Assembly (NCBI GenBank): GCA_963924555.1
Contig: OZ004591.1
Location: 124,001-188,000 of the forward strand
Origin: Crambe crambe
Taxonomy: Eukaryota > Porifera > Demospongiae > Poecilosclerida > Crambeidae
Direction of reading: 5' to 3'
Length of the DNA stretch: 64,000 bases
In this document: one piece after another, positions 31,319 through 41,153 of the stretch
Position numbering within the stretch: the first letter of the stretch is position 1
Layout of the letters: every line of letters starts with the position of its first letter
Made by a program: the position numbers and the translations under genes
The notes under the pieces: generated by a model
What the model was told of the DNA's origin: nothing
The model's input: the letters and a program-made list of their open reading frames with translations, nothing else
Database searches by the model: none

Positions 31319-32389
31319 ATGGCAGCTAAGAAGTTCCCTAGTATGTACAGAAAGCTGGTGGCTCTCTCTCTAAACCATCGGTTCAGAGAAGCAGTGCAAG
31401 TTCAGACTGCAACCCTCCCTGCCCTGAAACCAGGAGAGCTGCTCATTCGCAACAAATATGCGGGTATTAATGCTTCAGACATCAACTGGACAGCAGGTCG
31501 CTACATGCCTGGGGTCCAGCCTCCATTTGACACTGGATTCGAAGGTTTGGGGAAAATAGTTCAAGTGGGAGAAAATTGTGACCCATTTAAGCCTGGTGAC
31601 GCAGTGTGCTACGTGCAAAATGGGGCCTTTTCTGAGTACACAGTCCTCCCAGCAGGTATTGCATTTCCAGTACCAGCCTTGAACCCCTGTTTCCTTACTT
31701 TCCTGGTGAGTGGACTAACAGCCTCCATCTCCCTGGAGAAGATTGGAGAGCTACAAAAGGGGGACAAAGTGTTGATAACTGCTGCAGCCGGTGGGACTGG
31801 ACAATTTGCTGTCCAGTTAGCAAAGCTTGCTGGCTGTCATGTGATTGGCACATGTTCCACTGATGAGAAAATGGAGTTTCTGCGAAGGCTTGGATGTGAT
31901 CGTCCCATCAACTACAAGAAGGAGGATCTGAAAGAGATTCTGAAGACTGAGTACCCCAAGGGTGTGGACGTGGTGTACGAATGCGTGGGAGGGGAAACAT
32001 TCAATACCTGTGTCAAAAATCTTGCAATTGGTGGACGTGTTATAATAATCGGCTTCATTTCCAACTATACCAGCAATAACTTTTCTGCACGACCAAACAT
32101 TCCTCTGTACCAAATCTTATTGAGCAAGTCAGCCAGCGTTAGAGGATTCTTTCTCAGTCATTATGTCAGGGATATGCCATCTCACTTTATGAAGTTAATG
32201 CAGCTGCACTCCTCAGGAAAGCTTGTGTCGACAGTGGACTCTGGGGAAGGTTATTCCAAGGGACCGTTTAAGGAGCTGGAATCAGTGTATGATGCCATTG
32301 ATTACCTCTATACGGGCAAGAATTCTGGAAAAGTCATAGTAGACTTAGATCCTGATACTGATGGGGTCATGCCTTCTAGCAAATTGTAA
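31319..32389 (+). CDS. PTGR3: Prostaglandin reductase 3-like (ZADH2) oxidoreductase
   Basis: This is an intronless 356-residue medium-chain dehydrogenase/reductase. The N-terminal GroES-like part (YAGINASDINWTAGRYMPG) lacks the zinc-ligand pattern, as in quinone-oxidoreductase-type members. The NADPH-binding Rossmann fold has ITAAAGGTGQFAVQLAKLAG (residues about 152-171). Family members reduce the double bond of 15-keto-prostaglandins and related enones with NADPH. The C-terminus SSKL is a type-1 peroxisomal targeting signal, consistent with the peroxisomal location of the vertebrate protein. Start chosen at the ATG in GAAGATGGC, nine bases after the last upstream in-frame context; length matches the family. 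No frame damage, so it is probably a functional housekeeping gene. Confidence 0.88.
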   Translation: MAAKKFPSMYRKLVALSLNHRFREAVQVQTATLPALKPGELLIRNKYAGINASDINWTAGRYMPGVQPPFDTGFEGLGKIVQVGENCDPFKPGDAVCYVQNGAFSEYTVLPAGIAFPVPALNPCFLTFLVSGLTASISLEKIGELQKGDKVLITAAAGGTGQFAVQLAKLAGCHVIGTCSTDEKMEFLRRLGCDRPINYKKEDLKEILKTEYPKGVDVVYECVGGETFNTCVKNLAIGGRVIIIGFISNYTSNNFSARPNIPLYQILLSKSASVRGFFLSHYVRDMPSHFMKLMQLHSSGKLVSTVDSGEGYSKGPFKELESVYDAIDYLYTGKNSGKVIVDLDPDTDGVMPSSKL

Positions 32390-32540
32390 TTAATTATTAT
32401 TATTTTTATGGATCAATCACATAACTGGTAAAGAGTAATCATTGTTAAAAACCGCGTCATCAAAAGAATATGGTAACGGTCGTTGTATGTTAAAACTACT
32501 TTATCGATAGATTTGGAATTGGTCGTCAGATGTTAAAACA

Positions 32541-33467
32541 ATGTTGTACTTGATAGTTGGTGATGGCAACTTCTCTTTCTCCCTCTCTTTGTGCAAGCAT
32601 CAATTACCTAAACTTCCCGAGAGTGTGAATGCTAAGGTGGTGGCCACTTCCTACGAAAGTTTGGAAAGTGTCCTATTGAGGTCAGGAGTTGAAGCAAACT
32701 TAAAGGAACTGAGAGAATGTCCAGCTGTTCAAGTCTTCCATCAAGTAGACGCCACAAAACTCCACTCATGCCACGCTCTCAGGAAATTGGACCTCACCTA
32801 TGATGTCATTATGTTTAATTTCCCTCACACTGGAGGAAAGAGTTGCATCCAAGACAACAGGACACTTTTGAAAGAATTTTTTGTTTCTGTTTCATCTTCT
32901 TGTCTCTTGAGACCGAGTGGTGAGATCCATGTTTCCCTGTGTCGAGGTCAGGGAGGCACTCCTGATGACTCCACTCAAAGAGGTTACAACAACTCTTGGA
33001 AAATCACTGAAATGGCTACTGAAGGAAAGTTCATTTTGCATCAAGTGGAACCATTTAGAACATCAGATTTCCCTGGTTACATCCCAACCGGGTACCGCGG
33101 ACACACAGACAAGGGGTTCAACCTTGACGGTGCTCTCAGGCATGTATTCAAATTCCCCTCTCCTTCGCAACAATCTCTCCACCCTCCACAGTACAGGCAT
33201 GACTTGAGCTTTTGGTGTTCCAAGGAAAGAAGCTTTGATGTGATAACATTTGAGGACTTGGTTAAGAGGGTGACTGGAAACAGCGTCAAGCATGTGGAGT
33301 GCATTGATAAGTATGTATCACACACTCCTCAGTCCAATAAGATCAGCTACTGTTTTAGATTAACTTACTGTTCCGAGTGGGATGCACTCTCCAGAACTCA
33401 AGCAGGAAAGTTGCAGCTTGCCTTACGTACAGCAGTAGAAGAAAACATGGGAGTAGAGTTAAGATAA
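32541..33467 (+). CDS. FDXACB1: Short FDXACB1-like protein (BMT5-type Rossmann plus anticodon-binding fold)
   Basis: An intronless 308-residue frame. The N-terminal half has the BMT5/DUF2431 signature (LIVGDGNFSFSLSLCKH, then YDVIMFNFPHTGGKS and HVSLCRGQGG), a Rossmann methyltransferase-like fold. The C-terminal 85 residues (VKHVECIDKYVSH, SYCFRLTYCSEWDAL, NMGVELR end) match the ferredoxin-fold anticodon-binding domain known from mitochondrial PheRS and FDXACB1. The vertebrate protein is about twice as long, so the middle region is missing or never existed here. Role unproven; RNA modification or tRNA binding is inferred. An AATAAA polyadenylation signal is at 33525-33530. Confidence 0.82.
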   Translation: MLYLIVGDGNFSFSLSLCKHQLPKLPESVNAKVVATSYESLESVLLRSGVEANLKELRECPAVQVFHQVDATKLHSCHALRKLDLTYDVIMFNFPHTGGKSCIQDNRTLLKEFFVSVSSSCLLRPSGEIHVSLCRGQGGTPDDSTQRGYNNSWKITEMATEGKFILHQVEPFRTSDFPGYIPTGYRGHTDKGFNLDGALRHVFKFPSPSQQSLHPPQYRHDLSFWCSKERSFDVITFEDLVKRVTGNSVKHVECIDKYVSHTPQSNKISYCFRLTYCSEWDALSRTQAGKLQLALRTAVEENMGVELR

Positions 33468-33659
33468 TCCCACGGTACCCTACCTGTATCAGTTAGGGTT
33501 CTCTCCTGGATGCAGACTTCTCCCAATAAAATTGCAGTCGATGACAGTATATACTTAGTGGCATAAGTGGTGGGTAAAACTGTGTGGCCCACTATGCCAT
33601 GCCTTAAAGTTGCCCTGGGAAGAACCCTTCCTTGTGTCTGATATAATATTATATTCAAT

Positions 33660-34012
33660 TATGATCACACTCACACAATAAGAATAAGGTAGCGATGATG
33701 AAATAATGGCTGACATAGATGCACACTTTGATATGATGCAATGAATAAAATTGCAAAATAAGAGGAAGATGCTATCAGAAAATAGCTGCAAATATGGAAA
33801 TTGCTTGAAAATGAGTAAGGAGCAGAGACTGAATTGACTGCAATGTGTGAATATTTAGTGCAAATGAACGCACTTGATGATGGAGGATTCAAAAAGAAAA
33901 CACTGCTGAGCAATGATTAAAAAATGAAAAATAAAATGCTTTTAAAGCAATAATGATAAAAATGTACCTTTGATGCCAAAAGGAGAGAGAGAGAGAGAGA
34001 GAAAAGTTCCAT
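33660..34012 (-). other. 3' region of the next minus-strand gene
   Basis: An AT-rich presumed 3' UTR contains an (AG)n run of about 20 bp at 33984-34003. No coding feature is supported. Confidence 0.4.
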
Positions 34013-36518
34013 TTAAGAGGACACAGCAGGGACCATATTATAGCGCTGAGGGACTCCTGACCCCTCACACTTTGAAATATCTGACTTCATCCTATTCTTT
34101 CTCTTATCGGACATATTGACTATTGAATAAGTGCGTGCCCCTTTTGCTTCCAAGTTGTCCATGATGACAGCAGGCTCCTCCCCACTTGTCTGTATGGCCC
34201 TAGCACCACCAGACACTTCCAAAGTGCCTCCATCAGTTCCATTTCCTTCCTGCTTCTTCTTCTTCTTCATGCTTGTCATGCGGAACTTCTGTTTGTCAGG
34301 GTTGAATTCCACCACTTCCTTAGCTGCAGCACTTCTCTTGGACTGCCTGATTCCCTCCTGGCTCCAAAATAACTCATTCTCGCTCTTCACACTGCCAGCA
34401 TTCGACTGCCCAGGCTTGTTTTCATACTTGGGAATCGGCTGAATCTGTGAGGCACTCTGCTTCGGACTTCCATTGGGACTGTTATCCGATGATGTCTTCC
34501 CGTTACTCACCTGTGGAACCCTCCCTGTGTGACCCTCGGACAGGACACTCCTACCCATGTGACTTTCAGGGAGGACGTTAAAGACAGGTGTGTATTTCTG
34601 ATTTCTGACAGTGACTGGAGCTATATTCATCTTCTTCTCCTGCTGAAGAGGAGTTTTCATAATCCCAGTCAAGTTCCTCTTGACAGCATCTGCAGGGTCC
34701 TCATAAGGATCAATGACCCTCTTGGGAGGCTCATCAGTGGGAGCAGAGGTTGCTGCAGATTCCTGCTTAGTTCCAATGAAGTCCAAAGGATCAATGTCTT
34801 CATAGCCAGCAACGACCTTCTTCTCAGGAGAGGAAGAAAGAGGTACTACCATGCCACTACTCTGGGAACTAGTACCAAGCTTCTTGGCCTTCATCTCCTG
34901 CAGCTGCTTCTCTTCATAATCAGCTCTCTCTTTCTGGTACTGTTGCAACTCTTTCTCACTGTCAAGGGGAAGCACGTCCCCTTCCAAGTTCTCAGTGGTA
35001 CGTATTTCATCTGGGAGGAGACTGAGCTTGTTGACTGACGAGTAGCCCTTGGACTTGCCGGTGAGCACCACTGACGAGTACCCCTTGGCCTCATTGGTGA
35101 GCACCACTGAGGAGTAGCCCTCAGCCTCATTGGTGAGCACTTTGGGCTGTGGCTTGCTCTGATCGGTCAGGGTGGAAGAAGGTGTCACAGGAGGGGGCAA
35201 CGGTGCATTGCTAAATACAAGAGAGATCAGCAGTAAATGATAAATAATCATGCAGAACAGACAAACTCTCCCAAATGCTAAGGAACACTTCTGTTGTGTC
35301 ACTAGCCTAACAATTCAAATCCCAAGAGGGTAATGCAGATCATTGGAGCTTCACTAATTCCATAATTGCCATTGGGGGAAAATCCGTTGCATAATATAAG
35401 CACTGAATAGCACTAGAGGAATCCTTACTAACACAGCCACATCCACTCTCTCAAGTGCAGCCACATGCTCGCCACTACAGGACGACTCTGCAGGTTAATT
35501 GGTAGATTCAGACCCTAACTAACACCATGCATAATAGAGACTTGCTTGCTGCCCACTATTTGCAGAGTATAACATACTTACTGGCTACTCAAGACAGTTA
35601 GACTCGATGCTTAGCTGCAAGGAAGATTACTAGCCACAAAACAGCTCCACCTAGGAAAGGATGCCTCCACTAATGTTTACAATAGCCTTAGCAGCAAGTG
35701 ACTCCCAATGCCCAGAAATAGTAATTTTACTAACTGCTTGCCTATCTTTTTCTGCCAGAGTACCTGTTAACGTAAACACGAATTCACCTTGTCAAGGCTA
35801 ATATATGGAGGAATAATAAAAATACCACTTCTAATTGTCACTTTGGCAGGTTCAGGCCTTTGAGCAGTCAAAATAAAATGCCAGATAGAATTAGGAAAAA
35901 AACTGCCAGAGGAAATCTCCTACAATTCTGGCCTCCAGGCAATCAATCCATTACTCCACCCCAGCCAGCTATGCCATGCCTGTAGGCTACTAGGCAAGTG
36001 TACATGTGTAGTCAAAAAAGAGGTAGAGAGACTAAGAACAGATATAATGTGCTGTGATGCAATTTATGTCTACATGGATTGCCACTTCTATGATAACGAT
36101 CAGTTTGGCATAGAACTACACTATCATTCCTGTTTGTATTGTACAACCGAGGGAAACACTGCCTATTCTAACTGAGGGAAACATTGCCTACGGGGGAAAC
36201 ACTGCCTATTCTGACAAACTGTAATGCAAAAAAACATCACTCACTTTGGGTCTGCCATAAGGTTTGTCTTTCCTTTCTCCACGTGGTACTCTGCAGAATA
36301 ATTATAATACACAATGCAACCATAACACAAGGAGAAAAATAACATTACAACAATGAAGCCAAGTGGGCTATCCAGTGTGTAGGAGACTTACTCAAGAGAA
36401 CGAGGTCTTTCTTTGTCTTTCTATAGAGCACACAGAGAACAATACATCCGATCATGGACACCACTCCAAGCACTACACCCAATGCCCCCAATGCAATTCC
36501 TGCTGATCCCAGTTCCAT
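34013..36518 (-). CDS. Uncharacterised single-pass TM protein with YSSV repeats
   Basis: Three coding exons (36518-36392, 36290-36245, 35210-34013) give an in-frame 456-residue protein. The start is the ATG of MELGSAGIALGALGVV; there is no cleavable signal, and the TM helix begins almost at once (GVVLGVVSMIGCIVLCVLYR). The long cytoplasmic tail contains three 13-residue repeats around GYSSVVLTNEA, a charged coiled stretch (YQKERADYEEKQLQEMKAKK), VIDPYEDPADAVK, and a basic Ser-rich end. The IDPY..PADA motif recurs in the tail of the Ig9 protein at 55433-60960. I recognise no family. A non-coding 5' exon probably ends at 36858 (ACAAG/GTAAAA). The 1-kb intron 35211-36244 shows nothing else. Confidence 0.72.
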
Positions 36519-36858
36519 TGATATTGTTTGCTGGAGGGAGGGAGGAAACAATAAAGATATGCTCATCTCACACTAGTAGGCAACATGGTTGCTGTAAGCC
36601 ACTACAATGAACTAAATGCATAACAATTATGATAGCTGCTGTACTAACACTTGGTCAGTGGTCATAATTATAACACTTACACTTAGTCACATGGTAACCA
36701 CACATAATGCATGCATATCATCACAGTACAATGCATGTATCATGTAGCCATAATTATGGCCATGTGTATAGGTACTTATACTTTACATGTAGTTTCTAAT
36801 CAGCTGATTACTGAAAGTTAGTTGATATGTATGATGCACTGCAAATAATTTTTACCTT

Positions 36859-37226
36859 GTATATTTTATTGCAAACTGGGTTCAGTCCCACAACACCTTG
36901 TCAGCTCTAGTAACACCAGTCAAGTTCCGACAGGCTCCCTTTCTAGTGGCAGGGCCGCGAGTTGACTGCACTAGTATAGTGGCGCGAAAAGTCGATCAGC
37001 AAAGTTGCATTCGCAGTGTCCCAAGCAAGTAGACTAGCTACAATACATGGTGTTGCTGGACAGAGTCAGTCAGTCTTCAGCCCTTCCACTGCCCAACGAA
37101 CCTCTCCTCTCAGCGAAATCTATTGTCTGTGCGATCGATGAAAAAACCGGTTGAATCTGCAAATTAGCCACAAACCAAACCAAACCACACCCTCCTATCA
37201 AGTTTCACCGACTTTTAGCTACTGCA
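36859..37226. promoter_or_regulatory. Divergent promoter/5' UTR region before TAF7
   Basis: This non-coding region separates the leftward TM gene from rightward TAF7. It is GC-richer than its surroundings near 36940-37020 (GGGCCGCGAG, TGGCGCGAAA). No TATA box was recognised. Confidence 0.4.
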
Positions 37227-39561
37227 ATGACTTCTTCAGATCCTTCTAAAGAACACCAGCTGATTCTTCGTCTCCCAAAGGTCTGTAAAAAGGAGTCCTA
37301 ACTAGCTGGTTAGCTAGCTGTGTGCAGCCAAGGCAGTAAACAAGCCATGCTGTAAGCTGCCAAAAATAATGGATAATGGAGGTTTGATCTGTCCATAGGA
37401 TTGTGCAGACAGAGTGAGGGAGGCTCTGAAGACAGATGCACTAGGAGAGAGATTACAGATCGAATTCCACAGTAAGTAGAGTGGGCATTAATTGGAGTTA
37501 TTACTCACTAGCCTTGTATATTTATTGTAGAGGACCCTCTAGGTACTATGAGAGCTGGAAAAGTAAAATTCGATGAGGAAATTCTATCTGCTAAGGTATG
37601 ACTCACTGCCTGTACTGTCTATATGTGCCATCGTGGCCTGATGCCGATGCACTGTTAGTAAGTTTAGCATTGTGCATGATGTCAATAGCTGGTGGACCTT
37701 CCTACTATCACTGAGAGCTACAAGACACTGGACAACAAGGTGGTCTACAAAACTGGTGACATTGCTCAGATGATGGTCTGCTCACACGACCCAGCTCCTG
37801 AGGAGGAAGAAGTGGACGAGAAAGTCAATGTGGCAGAAATGACAGCTGCCAGAAAGAAAGAACTATATAAGAAGTTTGCATGGAACCATGGAAGTAAGTG
37901 CTAGTCCTAGTTCGGTTAGAAATTCATCAGTTATTATAATCACAATTTGAGAGTGTGTTGATCCACATATGGAAACGTCATAATGTGATGTTTAGATAGC
38001 TAACTTCAATGATGTTATACCATTAATTTTGGTCAGTAAAATGACTGATAAGGAACTGTCCATATGTGGCTGTCCTTTGATGTGCATTATTTGGAAATTT
38101 GCAGTTACTCCTCCCTTGAAAAATGTCAGGAAAAGAAGATTTAGAAAGATAAAAACTAAGAAGGTAAGTATTCTGTTTATATCTGTAAGGTTAAAGTGTA
38201 GTCTTAATGATGTGATGATGGATGTTGTGGTAGATGATCGAATCACCCGAGGTGGAAAAGGAAGTGAAACGATTATTAAGAGCAGATACCTTTGCAGTCA
38301 GTGTGTGTATCCATACTCTATAATAGCCCTCCCCTCCTAATGGGAAGCAGCAGTAAGACTTAATGTTTCATTAAGGATCCAATGCCAGTCTTACTCCTTG
38401 AAGACTTTTAAGGCTTTTGGTTCTTGTGCACTTGTACTGTGTGTGTGTCTTGTGTCATTATGTGGTAGAAATGAGTCAAAACATGTCTGTCTTCTTCAAG
38501 GACTTCACACGGAAATTCCTTGACTTGAACCACTAGCTTTTAGGGTAGTTAATGATGAGGATAAACATAATGAAGATTCTCAGAGGTGAGATACTATCAT
38601 GCACTCAATGAAAATCTCACGGTTCTCCACTAATTGTAATGCAGTGTTGCCTCAGACAGCATGTCATATAGCAACCCAGGGCAGCTGTTGCAGGATGAGG
38701 ACTCTCTCCTCTCTAACCCTCCCTCTAGCTACCAGAGTGATGACAAGACTGAGCTCCTGCGTATGCTGGAGGAGGCTAGTTGTAGCAGTACTAGCAGTGA
38801 TGACAGTGAAGATGAAGAGATAAGTAAGTGGGAGGGTGAGTAAAGAAGGTCTGATCCCTCAATTTTCATCTAATAATTATTGTGTTGCAGGTGTGGTAGA
38901 GGCCTCACCAGGTAAGATAAATGCCAGATTTTAACACTTTTGTTCTTATAAATTTCTTTTCCCTAGAAAATGAGGAGGTAGTTGACTTGAGATTGGCCAT
39001 ACAGGACCTGGAAAATCAGATTGAAGAGCAGAAACTTAAAATTGAGAACACTACCATGTCTCTACTCAGGGTAAGTGGCATGCACCTTGTCACACTAAAA
39101 TAGCCAACACCATTTAAGAGCTTTGTATGTAGAGATATAGCCTTATCACATACATGGGTTGCCTCAATGGTTACCTGATCATAATGGTGACCAGTACCAT
39201 TATCATGTTCACAAATCTCACTGTGTAAATGGGCCTAGCTCTGACAACACTCTTAAAGCTTAGTGGCTCTATGTTTCAACTATCTGAATATCAATCATCA
39301 TCAGAGCATCAGACTGTGGTAAATTTATAAACACATCTGTATCCTCGAGTCATCTTATTTTTATTATGTGCTGTTAGTAAGCAAAAATATTTTTGATGTT
39401 ACTGATTGTGTAGAATCGATTTGAGACCTTTCTGGATGAATTGGAAAAACAGAGAAAAACCAAATTAGATGAAGTAAGTCGATAACATCAGATCTGTTCA
39501 TATTTCACTAACTGCATGTCACATGACTTGACTGCTACAGTTGGAGCAGCTGTTGAGGTGA
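37227..39561 (+). CDS. TAF7: TFIID subunit 7
   Basis: Twelve exons (37227-37280, 37399-37471, 37531-37595, 37689-37893, 38105-38163, 38234-38304, 38544-38585, 38645-38823, 38891-38911, 38967-39070, 39414-39473, 39541-39561) give 317 residues in frame. The TAFII55 N-terminal domain is plain: HQLILRLPKD, KLVDLPTITESYKTLDNK, VYKTGDIAQMMV, KFAWNHGITPPLKNVRKRRF and IESPEVEKEVKRLL. An acidic, Ser-rich middle follows (SSTSSDDSEDEE) and a C-terminal coiled coil (LRLAIQDLENQIEEQKLKIE). TAF7 binds TAF1 within TFIID and restrains its activity until initiation. Length is close to the vertebrate protein. The exon 6 donor (GTGTAT) was chosen because it alone preserves frame. Confidence 0.92.
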
Positions 39562-39808
39562 TGACAGTATCATTCTGGCTTCTCCTGTAGTGGTGTCATC
39601 ATGTGTGCACCAATCAAAGATGAAAGACCTTCAACACAGTAAAATTCATAACTTTCACCAATTCCCCCACCCCATTCTGGCAGGTGTTTGTAATTGCTGT
39701 CCACTACAAGTGCATCATAAAATTACAAAATCTAGTGCTGTGCTGTGACATATGTCAGGCAGAAATGTAATGTTAGCAGAACAGAACTTTGTAAACAGGG
39801 AATGACAA

Positions 39809-40882
39809 TTAGATTAGCAACATGGTCAAATACATCCTGAGAACCTCTTCATTGACCCCCTGGAGGATCTTGGTGTCTTCGGCAATGGTGGTGAACACTT
39901 CTCCAGGTCGTACCATACATGCCACGTTTTTAACTCCATTTTCAGGATCATTTGTGTCCAGAGTGTTCAACTGATACCAGAGGAATGAAAACCTGTTTCC
40001 ATCTGTTAAGATACACTGGGCACATTCTGGTTCTGGGAGTACATTCCCCAATATCTCATTCCCATGTTTAGAGACAGCTTGAGCAAGAAGACGGGCAAAA
40101 GTGAAGAGTAGACCCCTTTGAAGCATCTGTATTTCCGGAACACCTTTGCTGGGTGGAGGTTTGTAGTCTCCATTATCAATCAGGAAGAGTGTGTGGAAGT
40201 GAGGGAAGAAAGCTTTGTCTTGAATAAACCCAGTACATGCAGTTTCTCTGATAAGATATTTGGTGAGGTCTGTAAATAGGGGTATCGGACCCAAGGCAGC
40301 AAAGGAACCCAACGGTACATTCTTACTCTCTTCAACAATGTCCAGGCCATAGAACTGAGGAACAGATCTCTTGCTATTGATAAAAGTGCCCGGTTTCCCA
40401 TAGACACTTAGCACCTCACCCTGGACTTTCCAAGAGGCTGACACTTGGACTTCGGCTACAGGATTCAAGTTCCGCAGTTGAGGGTATGTCCTTGCAAAAC
40501 CCATCACGTTCTTGAATTGGTTCTGTAATAGACTGGATGGGAAATTCTCATGGGTCCCCTTCGTCAAATCTTTAGGTTTATTTTTGGACTTTTTCTTCAC
40601 TTCCCGTTTCTCGTAGAGTCTGGATGCCAAGATAGTTGTCTCCATGATATTCTTGATGGGTTCAAGGTTCACTTCCTTCATTAGGTTAGTGAAGACACTG
40701 GGTGGAGTTTCAATGGGTAGGGTTTTGGTCCAAATAAGCATCTGCTTATCTGCTTCCACAGTTTGAATATTAGGATGGAAAATATATGCTGAGGTAAGTG
40801 TTTGTTGGAGCCTCACTTGCATCCATTTTGAAGGGGCTAAACTTCTACAGACCCCACCAGTTCTAGAAAGGAGGGACATCAC
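39809..40882 (-). CDS. MRPL37: Mitochondrial ribosomal protein mL37
   Basis: A single-exon frame of 357 residues with a mitochondrial-type N-terminus (MMSLLSRTGGVCRSLAPSKW; Arg/Ser-rich, no acids). The C-terminal part carries the mL37 hallmark FSFLWYQLNTLDTN followed by GVKNVACMV, and FARLLAQAVSKHGNEI in the middle. The protein belongs to the mitochondrial large subunit, in the mL37/mS30-related family. It is shorter than the vertebrate protein (about 420). It is transcribed away from the ANKHD1-like gene from a roughly 100-bp divergent promoter and ends about 250 bp from the TAF7 stop, tail to tail. Confidence 0.85.
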   Translation of the reverse strand: MMSLLSRTGGVCRSLAPSKWMQVRLQQTLTSAYIFHPNIQTVEADKQMLIWTKTLPIETPPSVFTNLMKEVNLEPIKNIMETTILASRLYEKREVKKKSKNKPKDLTKGTHENFPSSLLQNQFKNVMGFARTYPQLRNLNPVAEVQVSASWKVQGEVLSVYGKPGTFINSKRSVPQFYGLDIVEESKNVPLGSFAALGPIPLFTDLTKYLIRETACTGFIQDKAFFPHFHTLFLIDNGDYKPPPSKGVPEIQMLQRGLLFTFARLLAQAVSKHGNEILGNVLPEPECAQCILTDGNRFSFLWYQLNTLDTNDPENGVKNVACMVRPGEVFTTIAEDTKILQGVNEEVLRMYLTMLLI

Positions 40883-41036
40883 TGCACTGCTTCTTTATGC
40901 GCACGTGAGCATTTTCCACGTGGAAATATTTTCGGATAAATAGAAACAAATAGAGAGGGAAAATGGCAACTGCAGCAACAATGCATGAGGAGTAGCCCGA
41001 CGGATGCCAAACACTTGAGCCGATATAGGACGGGTA
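40883..41036 (+). promoter_or_regulatory. Divergent promoter, 5' UTR exon and small uORF of the ANKHD1-like gene
   Basis: The gap between mL37 and the ANKHD1-like gene holds a first exon ending at a GTAAGTTCC donor near 41035. It includes an 11-codon upstream ORF (40963-40995, MATAATMHEE then TAG). The main ATG follows in the next exon (41129 onward). Confidence 0.5.
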
Positions 41037-41153
41037 AGTTCCTTGTATAGTTCATATGTATGTCAGTCTTAGCGTTCTTAGCTATACAGGCTTATGGTAC
41101 TAAATTAACTCCCCCGTGTGTCTCTAGCTTTAGGGAGAAAAAAGGCATTGACA

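Noticed and set aside
31319-33467. Bacterial contamination or horizontal transfer of two intronless genes
   Set aside because: Both resemble animal orthologues (PTS1 ending, FDXACB1 fusion) and sit between intron-bearing genes in matching base composition.
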